From contig NZ_CP053590.1 in the NCBI RefSeq assembly GCF_013365535.1, forward strand, positions 4,330,501 to 4,394,500: a stretch of DNA of 64,000 nt. Reading direction: 5' to 3'. Below the pieces are notes generated by a model. The model saw only the letters and a list, made by a program, of their open reading frames with translations. It was not told where the DNA came from and searched no databases. The position numbers and the translations under genes were made by a program. The DNA is from Aquimarina sp. TRL1 (GTDB taxonomy: Bacteria; Bacteroidota; Bacteroidia; Flavobacteriales; Flavobacteriaceae). Shown piece after piece: positions 1 through 9,175 of this stretch (positions are counted from its first letter, which is position 1; every line of letters starts with the position of its first letter).

Positions 1-20
1 AATAACAAAAAGACAAACTG

Positions 21-1409
21 ATGAAACGTATTATATCAATTCTAATAGTCATATTGTGTATTAGTGTTAATGCACAAGAGAAAGAACTTCCGCCAGAAGG
101 AGGAACTCCTAAAGGTTTTTCTATTCCTAAAAAAGGAGTAATTACTTTAGATAATGGGTTGAAAATAGTAACTATCCCATATGGAGAGATTCCTAAGGCT
201 ACTATTACCATTAGTATTAAAACTGGAAATATACATGAGAAGGAAGAAGAAGTATGGTTAGCAGATTTTATGGCTGATTTACTCGAAGAAGGAAGTACTA
301 CTCTGAATGCAAAACAAATTGCCGATAAGATGGCTTCTATGGGAGGGAATCTTAATATAGGAGTAAGATCAGAAAGAATGTCGCTAAATGCATCGATATT
401 AGGCGAATTTGCTCCAGATGCTATTGCTGTAATGGCAGATGTACTGATGCACCCGGGATGGCCGGCATCTGAGGTTGATCGTATCAAAAGTAATATGAAA
501 AGAGACTTGTCTGTGAGTATGGCACGGCCAACAGCTCAAGCGTCAAAAGATTTTTATGCGGCAATTTATCCAGATCACCCATACGGAAGAGTGTATCCGA
601 CCAATGCTATGATTGAAGGCTACTCAATAGAAAAAGTCAAAGCTTTTTATGAGGCGAATATAGGAGCCAAAAGAACCACGGTATATATCGCAGGAAAGTT
701 TGATGAACAGCAAGTAACTACAGCTATTAAAAAAGCGTTTGAAAGCTGGAAAGAAGGTCCTGCTGTCATGTATCCTGTCGCTGAGGCTGTTACAGCTCAT
801 CAGGTAAAAATTATAGACCGCCCAGGTGCTCCGCAATCAACACTTTATTACGGATTACCCGTAGTGGATCCATCTCATCCGGATTATACCGCTTTAGATA
901 TTACCAATACAATATTAGGAGGTGCTTTTGGATCTAGAATAACCAGTAATATAAGAGAAGATAAAGGATATACTTATTCTCCTGGAAGTTCGATCGATAA
1001 TGGATATAAATCTGCGGTTTGGTATGAAAGGGCAGATGTTACTACGCAACATACCGGAGCTTCTCTGAAAGAAATCAATAAAGAAATTCGTCTGTTACAA
1101 GATGAAGCACCTAGTGAAGACGAATTAACCGCTATAAAAAACTATGAAGCCGGTACTTTTGTTTTAAGAAACTCTACTCCAGGAGGAATCATTGGACAGT
1201 TGATATTTCAGGATATGCATGAATTGGATGATTCTTACTTGGCTAAACGAGTAGAAAATATACATGCGGTTACCCCGAAACAGGTGCAGGAAATGATGAA
1301 AAAATATATCAAACCAGAGCAAATGACACTTGTTATTGTAGGAGATAAACAAAAAATCGAAAAACAAGTAGAAGAAACGATACGGGTAAAACAACCATTA
1401 AAAGACTAA
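21..1409 (+). CDS. M16-family peptidase homologue lacking the zinc motif (non-catalytic subunit)
   Basis: Periplasmic pitrilysin-like protein of 462 residues, the normal length for one half of a two-subunit M16 enzyme. Residues 1-18 form a signal peptide ending before Gln19. The two M16 folds are recognisable, with a C-terminal region containing GGAFGSRI and a REDKGYTYS stretch typical of the R/Y-motif subunit. Where active members have HxxEH, this protein has DFMAD at residues 82-86, so all three zinc-site residues are changed. In Bacteroidetes such proteins are usually encoded directly after a catalytic partner; that gene would lie just outside the left edge. It probably helps to form the substrate chamber. 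Family assignment is firm; the partner is inferred. Confidence 0.88.
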   Translation: MKRIISILIVILCISVNAQEKELPPEGGTPKGFSIPKKGVITLDNGLKIVTIPYGEIPKATITISIKTGNIHEKEEEVWLADFMADLLEEGSTTLNAKQIADKMASMGGNLNIGVRSERMSLNASILGEFAPDAIAVMADVLMHPGWPASEVDRIKSNMKRDLSVSMARPTAQASKDFYAAIYPDHPYGRVYPTNAMIEGYSIEKVKAFYEANIGAKRTTVYIAGKFDEQQVTTAIKKAFESWKEGPAVMYPVAEAVTAHQVKIIDRPGAPQSTLYYGLPVVDPSHPDYTALDITNTILGGAFGSRITSNIREDKGYTYSPGSSIDNGYKSAVWYERADVTTQHTGASLKEINKEIRLLQDEAPSEDELTAIKNYEAGTFVLRNSTPGGIIGQLIFQDMHELDDSYLAKRVENIHAVTPKQVQEMMKKYIKPEQMTLVIVGDKQKIEKQVEETIRVKQPLKD

Positions 1410-1434
1410 AAACAAGCAGACATGTTCTTAGTAT

Positions 1435-1468
1435 AAAAACTCCGATTACTTCAAATCGGAGTTTTTTT
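1435..1468 (+). terminator. Rho-independent terminator after the M16 gene
   Basis: AAAAACTCCGATT (1435-1447) is complementary to AATCGGAGTTTTT (1454-1466) around a 6-nt loop. The stem runs directly into a T tract, 25 bp after the stop codon. Confidence 0.9.
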
Positions 1469-1536
1469 AGCAATTAATTCTTATGGTTTTAACAATTTAA
1501 AGACTCTTTTGCACATCCAGTGCACAAAATTATTTC

Positions 1537-1544
1537 TACATTTG
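1537..1544 (+). promoter_or_regulatory. Candidate -7 box TACATTTG upstream of the metal-efflux genes
   Basis: This is an exact match to the Bacteroidetes TAnnTTTG element. It ends only 4 bp before the GTG codon used by the next gene, so use of this promoter would give a leaderless or nearly leaderless mRNA. An interrupted GCAC/GTGC repeat lies just upstream (about 1511-1523). Not proven. Confidence 0.4.
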
Positions 1545-1548
1545 TAAT

Positions 1549-1854
1549 GTGAATTACTTAGCAGTCATATTGTCTATTTATATATGTAGTTTGTCATTTG
1601 TTACCTGTAATGATGGGGAAATACATGATAGTGATGTAGTTACACTTGAATCAAAAGATACGCACCCAGATACAGAAGCAGAAGACTTTTGCTCTCCTTT
1701 TTGTTATTGCCAATGTTGTCACACTCAGATAGCAGATTTTGAAACTATTAGTTATACGTTGGTGAATGAGTCTTTTATGATAGCACCTCCGCTATATGTA
1801 GACACTGTGACAACACCTCATCTTTATAATATTTTACAACCTCCCAGAGTTTAG
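1549..1854 (+). CDS. Small Cys-rich exported protein, DUF6660-like
   Basis: This 101-residue protein starts at GTG. It has a hydrophobic signal segment (residues 1-20) ending in a Cys, an acidic stretch, then a dense cysteine cluster with CSPFCYCQCCHT near residues 48-59. This build is characteristic of the DUF6660 proteins that sit in front of Czc/Cus-type efflux operons in Bacteroidetes. The cysteine and histidine cluster suggests periplasmic metal binding, perhaps sensing or delivery to the pump, but the function is unproven. The GTG start is chosen because it supplies the signal peptide and there is no in-frame ATG early enough. It lies 129 bp before the pump gene in the same direction. 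Confidence 0.75.
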   Translation: MNYLAVILSIYICSLSFVTCNDGEIHDSDVVTLESKDTHPDTEAEDFCSPFCYCQCCHTQIADFETISYTLVNESFMIAPPLYVDTVTTPHLYNILQPPRV

Positions 1855-1983
1855 TATAAGTTATTAGAAATGTCTTTTCGCAGGCAAGTACATCTTTTTT
1901 TATAAAAGAGGTATACGCTGTTTTATAAATTTCTATCCAACTGCTTATTAGTAATATAGCCGTTAGATATCTAATATTATACT

Positions 1984-4900
1984 ATGATTAACCGATTAAT
2001 CAATTATTCGATTCATAACAAGTTTGTTATTGGATTGTTTACACTTGTGCTGATTGTTGGTGGAATATATAGCATCAAGAATGTTCCTCTGGATGCGGTT
2101 CCCGATATTACGAACAATCAGGTTCAGATTATAACACAAGCTCCCAATTTGGGAACAGAAGATATAGAACAATTTATAACGTATCCGGTAGAAGTTGCTG
2201 TTGCAAACCTTCCGGATGTTACAGAAATACGTTCCATTTCTCGTTTTGGACTGTCTGTAGTAACAGTCGTTTTTAGCGATGATATGGATACGTATCTCCC
2301 CAGGCAGCTGGTTGCAGAAAAGCTAGGGGAGATCAAATCAAAAATTCCTAAGGAAATTGGAGAACCCTTTATGGGACCAATTTCTACAGGATTAGGAGAA
2401 ATTTATCAATACACCCTGGAAGTAGCCTCTGATTTTAAAGATCAATATTCTGTTACCGAATTGCGAACAATTCAAGATTGGATTATACGAAGACAAATGG
2501 CAATGGTTCCAGGAGTAGTAGAGGTCAATGCCTTTGGAGGAAGTGCCAAACAATACGAGGTAGCGATTAATCCTGCTGACCTCAAGGCTATAGGGATTAC
2601 TATCAATGAGGTTTATGAGGCGCTGGAGAATAACAACCAAAATACTGGGGGAGCTTATATAGAGAAAAACCATCAGGCTAATTTTATACGGGGAGAAGGG
2701 TTGATCCGTTCTATTGATGATATTAAGAAAATAGTAATTACCAATCAAAATGGAATCCCTATTACGATAGAAGATGTGGGAGAAGTTCGTTATGGGAATG
2801 CTATTCGTTATGGAGCATTGACTAAAAACGGAGAAGGAGAAGCTGTAGGAGGAATGATACTGATGCTAAAAGGAGCGAGTACAGATGACGTTATAAGAAA
2901 TGTGAGAGAACGCATCGAAGCAATCCAGAAATCTCTGCCGGAAGGCGTTCGAATTAAACCCTTTTTGGATCGTAGTACCTTGATTTCAGACACCACTAGT
3001 ACAGTAAGAAAAAACCTCTTAGAAGGAGCATTGATCGTTATCTTTATACTCGTTTTCTTTTTAGGGAACTGGAGAGGAGGGCTAATTGTAGCTTCTACAA
3101 TTCCGTTGTCGTTATTATTTGCCTTTATATTAATGAATGCTTTTGGTGTTTGGGCCAACTTGATGAGTTTAGGAGCTATTGACTTTGGGATTATTGTCGA
3201 TGGAGCTGTTATTATTGTAGAGAGCACTGTATTTTTATTATATAAAAGATTGGGAAAAAAGAAAGAAATTTCCCGGGAAGATACCAATTTATTAACGTTT
3301 CAGGCATCTTCTAAGATGATGAATACAGCCTTCTTTGGACAGTTCATAATTTTGATTGTTTTCCTGCCGATTTTAGCTCTGGAAGGTATTGAAGGGAAAA
3401 TGTTTATTCCCATGGCACTAACCTTTGGATTTGCTATGATTGGGGCAATGCTTTTATGTCTTACCTATGTACCTATGATCACCTCTCTTTTTCTAAAAGT
3501 ACCTGCTAAAGAAAGAAAGAGTTGGGGGGATAAAGTGGTCTTGTGGTTGGAGACAGCTTATGAAAAAATAATAACCTCAGTATTAAAAAAAGGGAAACTG
3601 ATTGTATTATTATCAGTCTTGGTGCTTGGAATTTCTGGGATGTTATTTCTTAGAATGGGAGGAGAATTTATTCCTCAGCTAGATGAGGGAGATATTGCTT
3701 TTCATGCTATTTTAAAACCGGGAAGTGCTTTATCAGAAACGATTAATACTACTACAAAAATAGAAAAACTGATCAAAAATCGTTTTCCCGAAGTAGAGGA
3801 CGTAATCAGTAGGATAGGGGTTGCAGATGTTCCTACAGATCCTATGCCGATGGATCTGGCGGATGTATTTGTTATTCTCAAACCCAAGTCAGAATGGACA
3901 TCAGCAACTTCTAAGGAAGAACTTATCGAATTAATAAAAACAGAGGTGAGTCAGATTCCGGGAGTGAATTACGAGTTTACACAACCGATAGAAATGCGAT
4001 TTAACGAGCTGATAACGGGAGTTAGGGAGGACATTGCAGTAAAGTTATATGGAGAAGATATGACGTTATTGGCAGAAAAAGCTGTCGAAATTGGAAAAAT
4101 GATTGCAGCTGTAGAAGGAGTAGCTGATATGAAAGTGGAAGCTACCACAGGGCAACCCCAGATAACAATTAACTATGATCGGCATAAAATTGCACAATAT
4201 GGTTTGCAAATCAGCGAATTGAATCGTTATGTGCAAACTGCTTTTGCAGGAGGAGTAGCAGGAACAATTTTTGAAGGTGAAAAACGATTTGATTTAGTTG
4301 TACGCTTAAAGGAAACACTGAGGAATGATCTTTCACATGTACAAAAACTGTTTATTTCTCTGCCGGATGGTACACAGATTCCCCTGAAAGAAGTAGCTAC
4401 GATTGGTTATGAAAAAGGACCGATGCAAATAAGTAGGGATAACACCAACCGTCGTATATACGTAGGGATCAATGTCAGAGGTCGTGATGTAAAATCATTG
4501 GTAGAAGAGATTCAGGAAAAAATTGAGACACAAATTGATATTCCGGCAGGGTATTATATTCGCTATGGAGGAGCCTTTGAGAACCTGGAAAGGGCAACCC
4601 GAAAGCTGAAAATGGTAGTACCGGTTTCTCTAGGGTTGATTTTTATGCTGATTTTCTTTGCATTAAAATCATTAAAGCAAACACTGATGATTTATATAGC
4701 AATTCCTTTAGCTACTATTGGAGGAATTTTTTCTTTGGTCATCAGAGATATGCCTTTTAGTATTTCTGCAGGAGTTGGTTTTATTGTTCTTTTTGGAGTC
4801 GCAGTACTAAATGGATTGGTGTTGATTAGTGGCTTTAATGAGTTAAAAGAAGAAGGTGTATTTACTATTGATGAACGCATTCGATTGGGAACCAAAAGGA

Positions 4901-6330
4901 GAATTCGACCGATATTGCTTACAGCACTGACCGATATTTTAGGTTTTTTACCAATGGCACTATCCACCTCATCAGGAGCAGAAGTGCAGCGACCTTTGGC
5001 TACAGTTGTAATTGGAGGGTTGTTAACAGCTACTTTACTGACCTTGTTTATTATTCCTATTCTTTATAAATGGATAGAAGAACATGAAGAAAAACGATTG
5101 TTAAAAGGAAAGCCATCTACGCTGATTGCTGGAGTGTTTTTATTATTCGGAATAGGAACTATAACAGCTCAGGAGCAGCTTCCTCGTCAGGAAATCTCTA
5201 TTGATGAGGCAGTAGAACTAGCCTTGAAGAATCATCCGCGAATGAAAGCGAGTCAATTACAATTGGACAAAGAAAAAACACTGCGATCTGCGACCTGGGA
5301 TCTGGGAGAAACACAATTGTTTACTGGAGGAGAAGAGCTGGGAAACAATGCTCCCGGAGTATATACTACTTTTGGTGTCGGGCAGAATAATATAGATGTC
5401 TTTGGAATTTCTTCTAAAAATAAGTTAGTCAATGAACGTATTAAACTAGTTGATTTATCAAAAGGGATAAATGAATTAGAATTAGAAAGGCAAGTTAAAA
5501 CAGCCTGGGTAAGAGCCTATACTTCTAAGCAACTTTTTAAAGCATACAAGCGGATTGACTCTGTTTTTTCCCGTTTAGAAAAGGCAGTGAACCTTCGATA
5601 TCAGACCAAAGCTATTTCCAGATTATCATATAAGACTACTTCTAATCAGGGACGATTAATTCGCTTACAAAAAGAAACAGCGTATCAGCAATATATAATT
5701 GATCTGAAAAGACTCAATCAATGGCTTTTTGACGATACGGATTTTGAAGTATCAGAAATAGCTATAGCAGAATGGGATCAGGAAATATTATTAAAGACTG
5801 CTTTAGAATCGCACCCTGTACTGGAGTATCTGGGACAGGAAATATCAGTAAAAAAAGCAGAAAATAAAGTAGAGAAAAGTAAATTCTATCCTAAGTTCAT
5901 TGCACAATATGGAATGCAAAAAATTGATGGGCAAACTGGTTTTTATAGTTACCAACTTGGAATTAGGCTTCCTTTGATATTTAATAAAACTAAAAGTATG
6001 GTCAAGGCAAAGAAGATTGATTCTGAAGTAGTAATAGCTGCCAATACGGAAAAAGCACAGCAATTTCAAACAGATTATTTTACAGCAGTAGCGCAATATA
6101 CATTACTACAGAAACAGTGGAAGTATTATAAAGAAGAAGCTATTCCATTAGCAACAGAACAACAAAAAGGTTTGATATTATCATATAAGGAAGGAGCAAT
6201 TGATTACATTTCCTTTCTTCAAAGTATTAAAGATGCCATCCAATTAGAAATTGATGGTTGGAGAACATTGCAAACCTATATGGAAACTAAATTCCAGTTA
6301 GCTTATTTTTTAAAAACCAATAAGAAATAA
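1984..6330 (+). CDS. czcA: CzcA-type heavy-metal RND pump fused to a TolC-family outer-membrane channel
   Basis: Proton-driven heavy-metal exporter of 1448 residues, far longer than a normal RND pump (about 1040). Residues 1-1040 are a complete HME-RND transporter. TM4 carries Asp400, Asp406 and Glu413 in DFGIIVDGAVIIVE, the proton-relay pattern of divalent-metal (Zn/Co/Cd/Ni) pumps rather than CusA-type Cu/Ag pumps. Residues about 1063-1448 are an outer-membrane-factor domain beginning at ISIDEAVELALKNHP. Between them a hydrophobic stretch ends in TAQE at 1061-1064, resembling an internal signal peptide with a cleavage site after Ala1062. Such fusions are known in Bacteroidetes. The adaptor gene follows 1 bp after the stop. 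Ion specificity is inferred from the TM4 motif. Confidence 0.93.
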   Translation: MINRLINYSIHNKFVIGLFTLVLIVGGIYSIKNVPLDAVPDITNNQVQIITQAPNLGTEDIEQFITYPVEVAVANLPDVTEIRSISRFGLSVVTVVFSDDMDTYLPRQLVAEKLGEIKSKIPKEIGEPFMGPISTGLGEIYQYTLEVASDFKDQYSVTELRTIQDWIIRRQMAMVPGVVEVNAFGGSAKQYEVAINPADLKAIGITINEVYEALENNNQNTGGAYIEKNHQANFIRGEGLIRSIDDIKKIVITNQNGIPITIEDVGEVRYGNAIRYGALTKNGEGEAVGGMILMLKGASTDDVIRNVRERIEAIQKSLPEGVRIKPFLDRSTLISDTTSTVRKNLLEGALIVIFILVFFLGNWRGGLIVASTIPLSLLFAFILMNAFGVWANLMSLGAIDFGIIVDGAVIIVESTVFLLYKRLGKKKEISREDTNLLTFQASSKMMNTAFFGQFIILIVFLPILALEGIEGKMFIPMALTFGFAMIGAMLLCLTYVPMITSLFLKVPAKERKSWGDKVVLWLETAYEKIITSVLKKGKLIVLLSVLVLGISGMLFLRMGGEFIPQLDEGDIAFHAILKPGSALSETINTTTKIEKLIKNRFPEVEDVISRIGVADVPTDPMPMDLADVFVILKPKSEWTSATSKEELIELIKTEVSQIPGVNYEFTQPIEMRFNELITGVREDIAVKLYGEDMTLLAEKAVEIGKMIAAVEGVADMKVEATTGQPQITINYDRHKIAQYGLQISELNRYVQTAFAGGVAGTIFEGEKRFDLVVRLKETLRNDLSHVQKLFISLPDGTQIPLKEVATIGYEKGPMQISRDNTNRRIYVGINVRGRDVKSLVEEIQEKIETQIDIPAGYYIRYGGAFENLERATRKLKMVVPVSLGLIFMLIFFALKSLKQTLMIYIAIPLATIGGIFSLVIRDMPFSISAGVGFIVLFGVAVLNGLVLISGFNELKEEGVFTIDERIRLGTKRRIRPILLTALTDILGFLPMALSTSSGAEVQRPLATVVIGGLLTATLLTLFIIPILYKWIEEHEEKRLLKGKPSTLIAGVFLLFGIGTITAQEQLPRQEISIDEAVELALKNHPRMKASQLQLDKEKTLRSATWDLGETQLFTGGEELGNNAPGVYTTFGVGQNNIDVFGISSKNKLVNERIKLVDLSKGINELELERQVKTAWVRAYTSKQLFKAYKRIDSVFSRLEKAVNLRYQTKAISRLSYKTTSNQGRLIRLQKETAYQQYIIDLKRLNQWLFDDTDFEVSEIAIAEWDQEILLKTALESHPVLEYLGQEISVKKAENKVEKSKFYPKFIAQYGMQKIDGQTGFYSYQLGIRLPLIFNKTKSMVKAKKIDSEVVIAANTEKAQQFQTDYFTAVAQYTLLQKQWKYYKEEAIPLATEQQKGLILSYKEGAIDYISFLQSIKDAIQLEIDGWRTLQTYMETKFQLAYFLKTNKK

Positions 6331-6331
6331 C

Positions 6332-7555
6332 ATGATGAAAAAACAATATAAGGTAGTATATAAATTAATATTAACTATTATAATAATAGGAGGATTTTGG
6401 AGCTGTAATAAGGAGCAAAAGAAAAATGATCATGGGCATAGACATGAAGAAGGAACTCATGAGCACTCCGGTCAGGAAAAAGAAGCACATACACATGAAG
6501 AAGTAGTACAGCTTACAGAAGCTCAGGTGCAGGTATTGGACATTGTTATTGATAGTATCAAAACCCAAGCTGTGGGAGGATATATAGAAGCTAATGGAGA
6601 ATTAGGTGTGCCACCGCAAAACGAAGCAGTAGTGACCACTTATATAGGAGCAAATATTTCCAAAATCAATGTTATTGAAGGAGACAAAGTAAACAAAGGA
6701 ACTGTGGTGGCTTATATTGCACATCCAGATATTATAAGCCTGCAAACAGATTATATCGAAGTGTATAATAAGCTTACATTTTTGAAACAGGATTTTGAAC
6801 GACAAAAGAAACTGTATGATGCAGAAGTTGGATCAGGGAGAGATTATCAACAAGCAAAAGCAGCATGGTCCAGTGCCCGGGGAAAGGTAAAAGGTTATGA
6901 AAGTCAATTACAATTATTAGGAATATCCCCGGCTACTGTAAGAAAGGGAGGGATTAGCCAGCAAGCCCCGGTTAGAAGTCCTATTGATGGTTTTGTAGAG
7001 AAAGTATTTGTTAAATCAGGACAATACGTGCAACCTCAAACATCTTTGATGGAAATTGTCAATACAGAACATATCCATGCAGATCTCATGGTTTTTGAAA
7101 AAGATATAAAGCATGTAAAGAATGATCAAACAGTTCGATTACAGGTTAAAGCAGCAGGAGATAAGGAATTGGTAGCAAAAATATATTCTGTAGGAAAATC
7201 TTTTGAACAAGAACCTAAGGCTTTACATGTTCATGCAGAGATAGAGAATAAGGATCATAACTTATTACCAGGAATGTATGTGAGTGCTAAAATTGTAACA
7301 GATAATGTTTTGGAAAAGGTACTTCCTGAAGGAGCAATATTTGAAGAAAATGGAAAAACCTTTGCTTTTAAGGCAGAAAAAGTAGGAAATAAATGGAAGT
7401 TTACTCCCACAGAGATTCTGATAAAAAAGAAGCAAGATGGGATGGTGGCTTTAACAGTTATACAGGAAGCAGATCAAGGAAAATTGTTTGCTCATAATGG
7501 AGCGTATTATATCATAGCGGAAATGAAAAAAAGCGAAGCAGAACATGTTCATTAA
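6332..7555 (+). CDS. czcB: RND efflux periplasmic adaptor (CzcB/CusB type), His-rich lipoprotein
   Basis: Membrane-fusion protein of 407 residues bridging the RND pump and the channel domain. The N-terminus has a lipobox-like GGFWSCNK (Cys about residue 26) followed by a His-rich stretch (HGHRHEEGTHEH) that probably binds metal. The lipoyl/barrel-sandwich halves are recognisable (SKINVIEGDKVNKGTVVAYI and SPIDGFVEKVFVKSGQYV), separated by an alpha-helical hairpin. The C-terminus ends AEHVH, adding another histidine pair. The stop codon overlaps the start of the Fur-family gene by one base. Known role of the family: docking the pump to its outer channel and binding metal in the periplasm. Confidence 0.92.
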   Translation: MMKKQYKVVYKLILTIIIIGGFWSCNKEQKKNDHGHRHEEGTHEHSGQEKEAHTHEEVVQLTEAQVQVLDIVIDSIKTQAVGGYIEANGELGVPPQNEAVVTTYIGANISKINVIEGDKVNKGTVVAYIAHPDIISLQTDYIEVYNKLTFLKQDFERQKKLYDAEVGSGRDYQQAKAAWSSARGKVKGYESQLQLLGISPATVRKGGISQQAPVRSPIDGFVEKVFVKSGQYVQPQTSLMEIVNTEHIHADLMVFEKDIKHVKNDQTVRLQVKAAGDKELVAKIYSVGKSFEQEPKALHVHAEIENKDHNLLPGMYVSAKIVTDNVLEKVLPEGAIFEENGKTFAFKAEKVGNKWKFTPTEILIKKKQDGMVALTVIQEADQGKLFAHNGAYYIIAEMKKSEAEHVH

Positions 7556-7989
7556 TGGGGGGTTTTAATATTGATTTTATGTCCGCTATTGTACTCAAAA
7601 AGATAGGGATTCGACCTACAACTAATCGAATACTGATATATAATTATTTATCAACAGAAAAGAAAGCTGTCAGTCTTTCGGATTTAGAAAGTTGTTTTGC
7701 CAGTATGGATAGAGCTACTTTATATCGAACAATAAAAATATTTGAAGAAGCTCAGCTTGTTCATCAAATAGATGATGGATCAGGTATTCCTAAGTATGCA
7801 AGATGTAATCAGAATGCGGTAGCCCCTTCTCATGATGATACACATTTACATTTTCATTGTTTAAAATGCAAAAAGACTTCCTGCCTTACGAATTGTCAAA
7901 TACCAAAGATACAAGTACCTAATCATTATCAGGTATCTGAGGTTACCATGATGATAAAAGGTACGTGTGATGAATGTAGTAGGGCATAA
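7555..7989 (+). CDS. Fur-family metal-responsive repressor
   Basis: This 144-residue protein has an N-terminal winged helix (LKKIGIRPTTNRILIYNYL, then MDRATLYRTIKIFEE) and a dimerisation domain with two Cys pairs (CLKCKKTSC and CDEC) that form the usual structural zinc site. HDDTHLHFHC supplies sensory histidines. Its start overlaps the stop of the adaptor gene, so it is probably translated with the efflux genes and feeds back on them. A second in-frame ATG at 7579 would remove eight residues and is also plausible. Fur, Zur and other subtypes cannot be separated here; the operon context favours a Zn- or Co-type sensor. Confidence 0.88.
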   Translation: MGGFNIDFMSAIVLKKIGIRPTTNRILIYNYLSTEKKAVSLSDLESCFASMDRATLYRTIKIFEEAQLVHQIDDGSGIPKYARCNQNAVAPSHDDTHLHFHCLKCKKTSCLTNCQIPKIQVPNHYQVSEVTMMIKGTCDECSRA

Positions 7990-7990
7990 T

Positions 7991-8030
7991 AAAAAAGCTC
8001 TCTATTGTGTGCTATATAGAGAGCTTTTTT
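7991..8030. terminator. Bidirectional terminator between convergent genes
   Basis: Perfect 15-bp arms AAAAAAGCTCTCTAT (7991-8005) and ATAGAGAGCTTTTTT (8016-8030) give a stem with A and T runs on both sides. It sits between the stops of the Fur gene (+) and the ACC deaminase gene (-). Confidence 0.93.
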
Positions 8031-8033
8031 ATA

Positions 8034-9101
8034 CTAAGAAGCTCTGGCTTCTTTTCCTAAAGTATGGATATAAGATGGAGTTTCAAAAGCTTTGTAATAT
8101 GCATTTACAGCAGGAGTTCCTCCTAGATGAACATATAAAACAGTAGCATTTTTAGAAATTTCCCCACTGCGACACATTGATATTAAACCAGAAATAGATT
8201 TTCCTTCGTAGACTGGGTCTGTAAGCATGGCTTCTAGTGTCGCTACCCATTGAATGTTTTTAATGGTTTCTTCATTAGGAATACCATATGCAGGGTAACT
8301 ATAGTTTTCATTAATCTCAATCATTTCTTCAGAAAAAGGAATTCCTACACCTCCGTAGTCCTTAATCGTTTTAACAGTGTTATGACAGATTTTGGAGACT
8401 GCTTTTTGGGTCATTTCTTTATTATCTGCAGTATCTATCCCGATAATACGCCTGTTTTTTTTCTGATGTGCAAATCCAACAATCATTCCTGCTTGCGTAG
8501 AACCAGTACAGGTTGCGGTGACAATGGTATCAAAAAAATGATTCATCTTTTTTTCTTGCATTGCTATTTCATCAGCAAAGTTAGCATATCCTAATCCCCC
8601 TAGTGGGTGGTCAGAAGCTCCTGCTGGTATTGCATAAGGAATTCCTCCTTTACGTCTTACTGCCTCCATAGCATTTTCCCAGCTTTTTTTAATGGAAGTA
8701 GAATACCCATACCCATCCATAATAAGATTTCCTCCCATGAGTTTAGTGAGTAAGATGTTTCCAACTTTGTCATATATTGGATCTTTCCACTCTGCCCATG
8801 TTTCTTGTACAGTATAGGATTGAAGTCCTAGTGAAGCCGCTACAGCAGTTACTTGTCTGGTATGGTTGGATTGTACCCCTCCGATAGAAACAAGTGTATC
8901 ACAGCCTTTGCGAATCGCATCCGCAGCAAGCCACTCTAGTTTCCTTACTTTGTTTCCTCCATAAGCCAAGCCGCTGGAAACATCATCTCTTTTAGCCCAT
9001 ATATTAACTCCCAGTTCTTTTGATAGTCTATGTAATTTATGAATGGGAGACGGAAAAAAACCAAGAGGGACTCTTGGGAAATATTTTTCTAAGTGCAGCA
9101 T
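8034..9101 (-). CDS. acdS: 1-Aminocyclopropane-1-carboxylate (ACC) deaminase, PLP-dependent
   Basis: Cytosolic fold-type II PLP enzyme of 355 residues, converting ACC to 2-oxobutanoate and ammonia. The PLP lysine lies in GLAYGGNKVRKLEWL and the substrate loop in SIGGVQSNHTRQVTAVAA. Two positions separate ACC deaminase from the related D-cysteine desulfhydrases: the Glu in TDPVYEGKS and the Leu in VHLGG. Both have the ACC deaminase residues here; desulfhydrases typically have Ser/Thr. AIPAGASDHPLGGLGYANF also matches known AcdS proteins closely. The gene is monocistronic, with a terminator downstream and an AraC-type regulator gene 74 bp upstream on the same strand. The natural substrate in a marine bacterium is unknown; algal or plant ACC is an inference. 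Confidence 0.9.
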   Translation of the reverse strand: MLHLEKYFPRVPLGFFPSPIHKLHRLSKELGVNIWAKRDDVSSGLAYGGNKVRKLEWLAADAIRKGCDTLVSIGGVQSNHTRQVTAVAASLGLQSYTVQETWAEWKDPIYDKVGNILLTKLMGGNLIMDGYGYSTSIKKSWENAMEAVRRKGGIPYAIPAGASDHPLGGLGYANFADEIAMQEKKMNHFFDTIVTATCTGSTQAGMIVGFAHQKKNRRIIGIDTADNKEMTQKAVSKICHNTVKTIKDYGGVGIPFSEEMIEINENYSYPAYGIPNEETIKNIQWVATLEAMLTDPVYEGKSISGLISMCRSGEISKNATVLYVHLGGTPAVNAYYKAFETPSYIHTLGKEARAS

Positions 9102-9175
9102 ATCATCTGTGTTTTAAAAATTAACAAAGACGAAATTGAGAAGATTCTTTTATAAAAAATTGTAAAAAAACGAAA

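Noticed and set aside
2124..5097. Open frames on the minus strand within the RND pump gene
   Set aside because: Shadows of a highly conserved gene; no start context or protein features.
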